In this document: positions 1-5,497 of the stretch, piece by piece
How the letters are laid out: every line of letters begins with the position of its first letter
How positions within the stretch are numbered: the first letter of the stretch is position 1
DNA from: Candidatus Colwelliibacteriota bacterium
GTDB taxonomy: Bacteria > Patescibacteriota > Minisyncoccia > UBA6257 > Colwellbacteraceae
Direction: 5' to 3'
Assembly (NCBI GenBank): GCA_023228665.1
Contig: JALOAR010000014.1
Coordinates: 1-11,783, forward strand
Length of the DNA: 11,783 nt
Translations under genes and position numbers: made by a program
The notes under the pieces: model-generated
What the model saw: only the letters and a program-made list of their open reading frames with translations
Databases searched by the model: none
Told to the model about the DNA's origin: nothing

Positions 1-111
1 AGGTGTTGATTTGCGGCGCAAAGGGAGCCCGCCTCCGGCGGGTCCGCCAAAGGCGGAGATGGCGATTGCTATGAGGAGCTCGACGAGGGTGAAGGCTGTT
101 TTTTTATTCAT
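1..111 (-). CDS. Type IV pilin-like prepilin, N-terminal fragment (runs off left edge)
   Basis: The minus strand from the ATG at 111 reads MNKKTAFTLVELLIAIAIS, a short basic leader followed by the class III prepilin signature. Prepilin peptidase would be expected to cut before the Phe of AFTLVELL, with Glu at position +5 of the mature protein as in type IV pilins and pseudopilins. After about 18 codons the normally long hydrophobic helix stops and becomes a Gly/Pro stretch encoded exactly by the GC-rich double hairpin at 28-57, followed by a basic segment (LPLRRKSTP). The frame stays open to the window edge, so the rest of the gene is not visible. No clear Shine-Dalgarno site precedes the ATG, only a GAG about 10 bases upstream. 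Seen: leader and signature. Known: family processing. Inferred: a pilin or pseudopilin, possibly damaged by the repeat, or a pseudogene. Confidence 0.7.
   Translation of the reverse strand, partial: MNKKTAFTLVELLIAIAISAFGGPAGGGLPLRRKSTP
28..57. repeat. Tandem GC-rich double-hairpin repeat unit inside the pilin gene
   Basis: Two perfect 15-base hairpins abut without a gap. Positions 28-42 read CCCGCC-TCC-GGCGGG and 43-57 read TCCGCC-AAA-GGCGGA, each a 6-bp stem with a 3-base loop. The unit is far richer in GC than its surroundings. It is 30 bp long and lies exactly in codon phase of the minus-strand prepilin gene, adding ten codons (S, A, F, G, G, P, A, G, G, G). I recall short interspersed repeats of this kind from Parcubacteria-type genomes, but only one copy lies in this window, so dispersal cannot be shown here. 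It could also be longer than 30 bp, extending toward position 1. Confidence 0.7.
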
Positions 112-140
112 TAAAAAACTCATTTAGAAGAATCTGCGCA

Positions 141-199
141 TTTATATTATAAGTTAAATAAATATTTAAAAATAATAAAATTTAAATTTTTTAAATTAA
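141..199. other. A/T-only intergenic block between the transporter and pilin genes
   Basis: Of 59 bases only position 153 is G or C. The block covers the end of the MFS gene and the gap to the pilin gene. It contains an A/T-only inverted repeat (179-186 with 190-197, 8 bp, 3-base loop) that overlaps the MFS stop codon. It could act as an UP-type promoter element for the pilin gene or as a weak transcript end for the operon. The stem has no GC pairs, so I do not call it a terminator. Confidence 0.45.
146..151 (-). promoter_or_regulatory. Candidate -10 box for the pilin-like gene
   Basis: The minus strand reads a perfect TATAAT at 151-146, about 35 bases upstream of the pilin ATG, which would give a leader of roughly 25-30 bases. 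No convincing -35 hexamer lies 16-18 bases upstream, and the region is so A/T-rich that a TATAAT match is not very informative. Transcription from the upstream gene train could serve instead. Confidence 0.3.
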
Positions 200-1404
200 C
201 TTTTGTTTTTTTCTGATGAGAAGAAACTTATAAAAATAAAAATGATTAACCCCAGAGCGGCCATTGAAGCCCCATAAACAAATGCCCAAAGAGCGCCAAA
301 ACCAGTCCAGAGAAGTCCGCCGATGAGACCGGCGAGGAGCGATGATACGCCGACAGCGGCATGAAGAAAACCCTGGCCAGTAGCCAACAGATCTCTACTA
401 ACAAGCTTTGCTGTAAGAGCGCGCTCAATGCCGTCGGTCGCAGCTGAATATATGCCAAATAAGACAAAAGCAAATACCGCCTTCCATACCGCATCAGAAG
501 TAAACCCAAGAATAAGGTATGAAATAATAGCCGACACAAAACCGAAAGGGATTATAAATCTTTCCCCGATTTTATCGGAAAGCTTTCCGAAGGGAATAGC
601 GGCTATGACGAATGTGAGACTATATAAGAGATAAAGCAGAGGGATATTGCCAAGAGCAGAACCTATCTCTATCGGACGCAGAAGCATAAGAGTGATAGGC
701 AGAGTACCCATGCCGAATATAAAAACCGCAAATAAAAACAGAAGGAATTTTTTATTCTTCTTAAAAATTTTCAAATTGAAGCGCGAGGGAGGGGTTTTAA
801 TTCCGTCGGGGACATCTTTAACAAAAAAGAAACTTAGAAGCGCAAAAAGGCCAATGCCAAAAGCAATAAAAAAAAGCGGGCGGTAATTATCGCCTCCAAG
901 CAGAGAAAGTATTAAAAAAGCTCCGAGTGGTCCGGCAATACCGCCAATACCATCCATAGCCCGCTGAAAACCAAAAGATTTGCCAAGCTCTGATCGATCT
1001 ACCGATTCAGAGAGGAGGGCATCTCTTGGCGCTTCTCGAAAACCCTTGCCTACCCTGTCCGTAACTCTGATAGCCATAACGCGACTGAAACTGTTAGCAA
1101 TGGCATAAACAGGCCTTACGGCGATAGACAAAGCGTAACCTATAATAGCAAGCGACTTTCTCTTGCGCGCCCTATCCGAAATATAGCCGGAGATTATTTT
1201 AAGAAAACTGGCAACAGCGTCAGCAGCGCCCTCGATTATACCTATAAAAGCAGGCGATACTCCGAGAGTAACTCCCAAAAACACCGGCATTATGGACTGG
1301 ATCATTTCGTTCGAAAAATCATTGAATAAGCTGACCAGTCCCAAAAAAAATACGTTTTTCTTGAAGCCGATTATTCTGCCATTATCTTTTTTAACCGGCT
1401 TCAT
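196..1404 (-). CDS. MFS transporter, 12-TM
   Basis: The 402-residue product has the length and hydrophobic pattern of a 12-helix major facilitator superfamily protein. The cytoplasmic loop between helices 2 and 3 carries the motif-A-like GYISDRARKRK (residues 73-83). A second diagnostic segment, DRVGKGFREAPRDAL (116-130), is typical of a drug/metabolite MFS subgroup with DRxGKGxRxAPRDA. The second half repeats the motif-A loop as GKLSDKIGERF near residue 275. These proteins move small solutes by proton coupling; the substrate cannot be read from sequence. The ATG overlaps the stop of the upstream DUF192 gene (ATGA, 1401-1404), so translation is probably coupled. It is the last gene of the seven-gene train, and its linkage to glycosyltransferases suggests, without proof, a sugar, lipid-precursor or drug substrate. 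Only a weak GGA precedes the start. Confidence 0.85.
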   Translation of the reverse strand: MKPVKKDNGRIIGFKKNVFFLGLVSLFNDFSNEMIQSIMPVFLGVTLGVSPAFIGIIEGAADAVASFLKIISGYISDRARKRKSLAIIGYALSIAVRPVYAIANSFSRVMAIRVTDRVGKGFREAPRDALLSESVDRSELGKSFGFQRAMDGIGGIAGPLGAFLILSLLGGDNYRPLFFIAFGIGLFALLSFFFVKDVPDGIKTPPSRFNLKIFKKNKKFLLFLFAVFIFGMGTLPITLMLLRPIEIGSALGNIPLLYLLYSLTFVIAAIPFGKLSDKIGERFIIPFGFVSAIISYLILGFTSDAVWKAVFAFVLFGIYSAATDGIERALTAKLVSRDLLATGQGFLHAAVGVSSLLAGLIGGLLWTGFGALWAFVYGASMAALGLIIFIFISFFSSEKNKS

Positions 1405-1913
1405 TCCGCAATATTTATAATTACTTTATCCCCGATAGAAATATTAAGCTTTTCAGAAAGACCGCCATTAATTTCAAGAACCTTATTTATCGGCTTGTCT
1501 TCTAAAGAATAAAGCTTAATTCCTTCCGCCGGAATGCTTTCTGCAGGAATGGCATTTTCAGTTATGCCGACAATAACATCATCATCTATCCAGATAAGAT
1601 CAAGAGGGAATTTTACTCCTTTCATCCAAAAAACCGGAGAAGTCTTTTCTTCAAACAAAAAAAGCATTCCTTTATTTTCATCAAGATTCTCTCTTCCCCG
1701 CAGCCCTTTAAGGCGGCTAAATTCAGAATCGGCTATTTCGACATTAAAAATATTTCCGTTTATTTCTGCGGTACTTAAAGCATTACCCTTACCCATCCAA
1801 ACTGCTTTTACCAAAATGGCAATTATAACCAATAGGACAACGGCTATAAGGGAAAAAATTATTTTTTTTCTCATTTGACTTAAAATTGTTTGTTTATAAA
1901 ACAATTTTACCAT
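1401..1913 (-). CDS. Membrane-anchored DUF192 protein (first paralog)
   Basis: The product is 170 residues. An N-terminal hydrophobic segment (about residues 18-39, preceded by MRKK) looks like a signal anchor or signal peptide. The DUF192 (COG1430) domain follows at about 50-168, with the family hallmarks GLRGR (70-74), GMLFLF (82-87), FWMK (95-98) and PLDLIWID (103-110). The family folds as a small beta-barrel; its biochemical role is not established, and members are often secreted or anchored. The ATG at 1913 lies inside the end of the upstream gene (20-bp overlap), with AGAGGA 11 bases before it. A second ATG at 1874 (residue 14, MRKKIIF) gives a more classical signal sequence but has no ribosome site, so the start is uncertain. 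The 3' end overlaps the MFS start. It is probably cotranscribed with the glycosyltransferases. Confidence 0.85.
   Translation of the reverse strand: MVKLFYKQTILSQMRKKIIFSLIAVVLLVIIAILVKAVWMGKGNALSTAEINGNIFNVEIADSEFSRLKGLRGRENLDENKGMLFLFEEKTSPVFWMKGVKFPLDLIWIDDDVIVGITENAIPAESIPAEGIKLYSLEDKPINKVLEINGGLSEKLNISIGDKVIINIAE
1882..1908. repeat. 10-bp inverted repeat at the DUF192-DUF192 junction
   Basis: Positions 1882-1891 (AAAATTGTTT) are perfectly complementary to 1899-1908, with a 7-base loop. The stem spans the stop codon of the upstream DUF192 gene (1894-1896) and the first codons of the downstream one, between its two possible starts at 1913 and 1874. On the mRNA it could form a small hairpin affecting translation of the downstream gene. 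There is no T-tract, so it is not a terminator. Confidence 0.55.
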
Positions 1914-2304
1914 ATACCGGAATATCCTCTTTTTTTCTAAGGGCAGAACTTATCTCAATAACCGCGTTCACTTTTTCCGGCGAAACTATTATTTTAATTC
2001 CCGGGGTAATATTTTTAGATACTGAAATAATTTCCCCTTGCCTTATCCAAAAAATATCTATGGGAAATTTCATTCCTAAGGCCCAAAAAGTTTTTTTAGA
2101 AGAAAAAGCAAACTTAAAAAGCATGGCGTTTTTGCCTTTTTTGTCCGGTTTTCCGGCGAGCCCTGTTGCCTTGCTGGCAATAGATCTTGCTTCTGTAATT
2201 TTTATTTTTTTTCCTCCGATATAAATATTCTTCTTAACCGGTGGCGGAAGAAAAATAATGATCGCTGATAAAACAACAGCTATCGCGGGATAAACAAATA
2301 TCAT
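1894..2304 (-). CDS. Divergent membrane-anchored DUF192 protein (second paralog)
   Basis: The product is 136 residues. It begins with a short hydrophobic segment (residues 2-20) ending in three prolines, then a DUF192-like domain. The family pattern is recognisable but worn: GLAGK at 48-52, AMLFKF at 60-65 in place of the usual GM-F-F, FWALGMKF at 73-80 in place of FWMK, and PIDIFWI at 81-87. Compared with its downstream neighbour it lacks the acidic residue after the last motif (WIR instead of WID). It is likely anchored in the membrane with the domain outside. Its ATG overlaps the stop of the upstream glycosyltransferase (ATGA, 2301-2304), and its own end overlaps the next DUF192 gene. The pair looks like an old tandem duplication. 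Molecular function is unknown. Confidence 0.75.
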   Translation of the reverse strand: MIFVYPAIAVVLSAIIIFLPPPVKKNIYIGGKKIKITEARSIASKATGLAGKPDKKGKNAMLFKFAFSSKKTFWALGMKFPIDIFWIRQGEIISVSKNITPGIKIIVSPEKVNAVIEISSALRKKEDIPVYGKIVL

Positions 2305-3398
2305 TTAACAAAACGAAGAAAAGCTTTTTCATATTCTTCAACCATTTTTTTGGTTGAAAAATTATCCTCGACATGCTTCCGGCACGCCGCTCTCGAAATA
2401 AGATCTATTTTTTTAATCGCATCAACCATGCCGTTTACGTCATCAACTATAAAGCCGGTCTTTCCATCCTTAATGACTTCCGGGACCGATCCGCGACGAA
2501 AGCCGATAACCGGAGTGCCGCACGCCATAGCTTCGGTCATAACAAGGCCAAAGGGTTCCTCCCACCTAATCGGGAATAAGACGGCTTTTGCCTGGCGATA
2601 ATATTTTGACAAAGATTTTCTCGGAACATAATTTATATGCGTTACTTCCTTGCCAATATGAGGCTTTATGTTTTTATCCCAATATTCGCTCGGAGAAGCA
2701 GGGCCTATAATGGTTAATTTATGCTTTGCTTTAACTGCCGCTTCAACCGCTTCGGCAACGCCTTTTTCCGGAGTTATCCGCCCGACAAAAAGAAGATCAG
2801 TGCCGCCTGATCCGGAATATTTAAATTCATCTAACTTGATTCCGTTATAAACAGTTCCTAAATAATTAAGATTGGGCGCGGGTTTTCTCTGGGATTTGCT
2901 TATAGATATAAATTTTTGATTGGGCGTCTGCATCATTTTAAAAATATCGGCTCTCCAAGGAAATATCGGATCATGAATAGTGTAGGCGACTTTAATATCG
3001 GGGCAAGCTGCTGCTATAGGCAACGCTCTATCTATAGGGTGGATGTGAAGCAGGTCATATTTTCTTTTTTTGGCTTCTTGAAACATCCGAGCAATCACGT
3101 GCTGATCCCAAAGGCCGAATATTTTACCCCTCTCTATATTTTGAGAGCCGTATCCTTCCAGAATTTTTTGGCCTTTTTTGCCAAGTAAAGGCTCTAATCC
3201 ACAGTCGATAATCCTGTTTGCTCCAGGAACTTTTGTCCCTTTGGAGCCGAAAAAATCTATTTTATGCCCCTTAGCGGACAAACCTTCGGTAAGCTCTATC
3301 GCGATATCCATAGGAGCATAAATAACTCCTTTCGGCGCGGGGGTCGGATAATGGCTTGTTACCATTGTGGCTATTTTAAGTTTTTTAGTTCTGGGCAT
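2301..3398 (-). CDS. GT4-family glycosyltransferase, divergent member
   Basis: The 365-residue product has the two-Rossmann-domain layout of retaining GT-B enzymes of family GT4. The C-terminal half holds the nucleotide-sugar site: R207 and K212 in VGRITPEKG, the E-x7-E pair E281/E289 in EPFGLVMTE, then AMACGTPVI and GKTGFIV. It transfers a sugar from an activated donor to an unknown acceptor at the cytoplasmic membrane face. The N-terminal acceptor domain differs from the two genes transcribed before it: the PP-(D/E)KYGG loop is replaced by APKGVIYAPMD (21-31). The C-terminal half is close to theirs, with a 29-base identical stretch shared with the next gene (2506-2534 and 3605-3633). The start at 3398 overlaps the upstream gene by 14 bp; only a weak TGAAGA precedes it. 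No membrane segment is seen. Confidence 0.85.
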   Translation of the reverse strand: MPRTKKLKIATMVTSHYPTPAPKGVIYAPMDIAIELTEGLSAKGHKIDFFGSKGTKVPGANRIIDCGLEPLLGKKGQKILEGYGSQNIERGKIFGLWDQHVIARMFQEAKKRKYDLLHIHPIDRALPIAAACPDIKVAYTIHDPIFPWRADIFKMMQTPNQKFISISKSQRKPAPNLNYLGTVYNGIKLDEFKYSGSGGTDLLFVGRITPEKGVAEAVEAAVKAKHKLTIIGPASPSEYWDKNIKPHIGKEVTHINYVPRKSLSKYYRQAKAVLFPIRWEEPFGLVMTEAMACGTPVIGFRRGSVPEVIKDGKTGFIVDDVNGMVDAIKKIDLISRAACRKHVEDNFSTKKMVEEYEKAFLRFVK

Positions 3399-4449
3399 TT
3401 TTTATTATATCTTCATAAAATTTTTCATATTCTTCGACCATTTTTTCCTTGCTAAAGTTTTTAGAGACGTGCTCGCGGACATAATTCCTATCCACATCAT
3501 CAACAAGCTTCATTTTTTTAATCATTCCATTAATATCGCTATCAACAACAAAGCCTGTTTTGCCTTCTTCTATAAGTTCAGGCATAGATCCGCGATTATA
3601 AGCAATAACCGGAGTGCCGCACGCCATAGCTTCAGCAACTACTAATCCAAAAGGCTCTTCCCATTCTATCGGATACAACAAGGCTTTGGCCGAGCCGTAA
3701 AATTCTGATAATTGATCTTGGGAAAGCTCGCCGATAAATTTAATTTTTTCATTCAGATGAGGCTTGATAATCGCATCGAAATAGTTTTGCTGGGAGGGAT
3801 CGAGCCTGCCGGCGAGTGTAAGCCTGACGCCTAATTTTTCCGCTGCTGTAATAGCATTTTCTATTCCCTTATGCTTATTAACCCTGGCTATCCAGATAAA
3901 ATGATCGCCTCCTTTTCCAAGGTTAAAGTCATCCATATTTATACCGTTATAAACAACTCTGGAAAATGGCAGATTAACCATTGCATTTTTTCTTGCTGAT
4001 TCGCTGATAAGGGCAATGTTTGTCCTATAACCTTCTTCCTCAAAGAGCTTGAGCCTATTATCTTTCTCAACGTCAGAATTGGCATGATAAAGCGGATTAT
4101 GCATCGTATGAACAAAAGGGACTTTTGATATTCCTTGAAAAAATAATCCCCAGACATCGAGATGGGAATGAACTATATCAAAGCCATTTTTTTCAGCATA
4201 TTCAACGGCCATTTGAAGATTGCGCAAATTCCATATTGGGTCATTCCAAGAAATTCCAGCTTCGATAAGAGGCTTATTAAAAACATTAATTATATTTGCT
4301 TTTGATTTTGATCCCGGAGCTGCAAAAAGAGTAACTTCGTGGCCTTTTTCGACTAAACCATCTGCAAGAAGGGCGACAACTCTTTCTATTCCGCCATATT
4401 TATCCGGAGGAACCGGAAACCAGAGGGGCGCTATTTGTAATATTTTCAT
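3385..4449 (-). CDS. GT4-family glycosyltransferase, KYGG type
   Basis: The product is 354 residues, normal for a GT4 enzyme. The N-terminus reads MKILQIAPLW, with the acceptor-domain loop PPDKYGGIERVV (14-25) typical of a widespread bacterial GT4 subgroup. HSH at 94-96 and HTMHNPL at 114-120 follow in the first Rossmann domain. The donor domain has R189 and K194 (ARVNKHKG), the E-x7-E pair E265/E273 in EPFGLVVAE, AMACGTPVI and GKTGFVV. It is a retaining, soluble or peripheral transferase of unknown donor and acceptor. It sits only 2 bp after the upstream GT4 stop and overlaps the next gene by 14 bp. No Shine-Dalgarno sequence precedes the ATG, so translation probably depends on coupling. It appears to be a tandem paralog of both adjacent genes. 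Confidence 0.88.
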   Translation of the reverse strand: MKILQIAPLWFPVPPDKYGGIERVVALLADGLVEKGHEVTLFAAPGSKSKANIINVFNKPLIEAGISWNDPIWNLRNLQMAVEYAEKNGFDIVHSHLDVWGLFFQGISKVPFVHTMHNPLYHANSDVEKDNRLKLFEEEGYRTNIALISESARKNAMVNLPFSRVVYNGINMDDFNLGKGGDHFIWIARVNKHKGIENAITAAEKLGVRLTLAGRLDPSQQNYFDAIIKPHLNEKIKFIGELSQDQLSEFYGSAKALLYPIEWEEPFGLVVAEAMACGTPVIAYNRGSMPELIEEGKTGFVVDSDINGMIKKMKLVDDVDRNYVREHVSKNFSKEKMVEEYEKFYEDIIKNAQN

Positions 4450-4451
4450 TT

Positions 4452-5495
4452 TTATTTGTTTAAGACTTTTTTGTATGCTTCTTCATATTTGTCGACCATT
4501 ATTTTAAGCGTGAATTTATTCTCCACATGCTTGCGGCAAACCTCTCTCTTTATCTCCGTAATTTTCGAAACGGCTTCTATAAATTCATTAACATCATTGC
4601 GAACAACAAACCCGGTTTTTCCGTCAATTACCAATTCGCGGGCCGACCCCATATCAGTAACGATAACCGGCGTACCGCACGCCATAGCTTCGGCCATAAA
4701 CAGACCAAACGGCTCCCTCCACTGAATGGGAGCAAGCAGAGCCGTTGCATTGCGCAACAGTCCGTTTTTTTCCTCCGGACCTATTTCTCCAATAAATTGT
4801 ATCTGCTCTCCGTCTATTAGCGGCTCTATTTCTTTTTCAAAATAATCTTTATCAACAGCATCGACTTTGGCCGCCATTACCAGTTTTTTACCCGCCTTTT
4901 TTGCGATCTCTATCGCCAGTTTTGGTCCTTTCTCCGGAGACATCCTCCCGAGAAAGACAAGATGATCTTGCGGCGTTTCGTTGAAATCAAATAATGATAT
5001 ATCTATTCCATTATAAACAGTTGATACAAAATTAAGCTTATTAAACGGCTCTCTTTGGGAATTGCTTATGGATATGTATGAAGCGTCCGAGAAAAGGCCG
5101 TAAACAAACTGCTGATACGGAACATCCAAAGGGCCGTGCAAAGTAGTAACTACCGGCTTGCCGATAATGTTGGAAAAAGGAAGCAGGCGCCAGCCTAGAT
5201 GATTATGTATAATATCAATATTTATTTTTTTTAACTCATCTAAAATACGGCTTATGCCAACGAATTTCACGGCATTCCTCACTCCCGTATCAGATGCATA
5301 TTCTTCTTTTCTTATGGCCCGAGGAAATATAGGAATAATCTTTGCCCGAGTTTGAGAGTCGCCGCTCGCTAAAAGAAAAACATCGTGCCCTTTATCAATG
5401 AGGCCTTCTGCAAGGTTATAGACAACCAATTCCGTTCCGCCGTATTTTTCCGGAGGAACTGATTCCTCAAATGGAGCAATGAGTGCTATTTTCAT
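4452..5495 (-). CDS. GT4-family glycosyltransferase, KYGG type
   Basis: The 347-residue product starts MKIALIAPFE and carries PPEKYGGTELVV (14-25), the same acceptor-side loop as the gene transcribed after it. HNHLGW (97-102) and TLHGPLD (118-124) lie in the N-terminal domain. The donor domain shows R184 and K189 (LGRMSPEKG), E261/E269 in EPFGLFMAE, AMACGTPVI and GKTGFVV. It is a retaining sugar transferase; donor and acceptor are unknown. The SISNSQREP segment (141-149) resembles SISKSQRKP in the divergent paralog, so this enzyme shares features with both other paralogs and may be near the ancestral form. The gaps to its neighbours are 2 bp on each side. No ribosome site is visible before the ATG. 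Confidence 0.88.
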   Translation of the reverse strand: MKIALIAPFEESVPPEKYGGTELVVYNLAEGLIDKGHDVFLLASGDSQTRAKIIPIFPRAIRKEEYASDTGVRNAVKFVGISRILDELKKINIDIIHNHLGWRLLPFSNIIGKPVVTTLHGPLDVPYQQFVYGLFSDASYISISNSQREPFNKLNFVSTVYNGIDISLFDFNETPQDHLVFLGRMSPEKGPKLAIEIAKKAGKKLVMAAKVDAVDKDYFEKEIEPLIDGEQIQFIGEIGPEEKNGLLRNATALLAPIQWREPFGLFMAEAMACGTPVIVTDMGSARELVIDGKTGFVVRNDVNEFIEAVSKITEIKREVCRKHVENKFTLKIMVDKYEEAYKKVLNK

Positions 5496-5497
5496 AA

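Noticed and set aside
28..57. CRISPR repeat or transcription terminator reading of the GC-rich hairpins
   Set aside because: Only one unit is present with no spacers, and no T-run follows on either strand; it lies within a coding frame.
1534..2224. Plus-strand open frames opposite the DUF192 genes (114 and 112 codons)
   Set aside because: The minus-strand frames carry recognisable domains and operon spacing; the plus-strand frames are Phe/Ser/Ile-rich antisense shadows.
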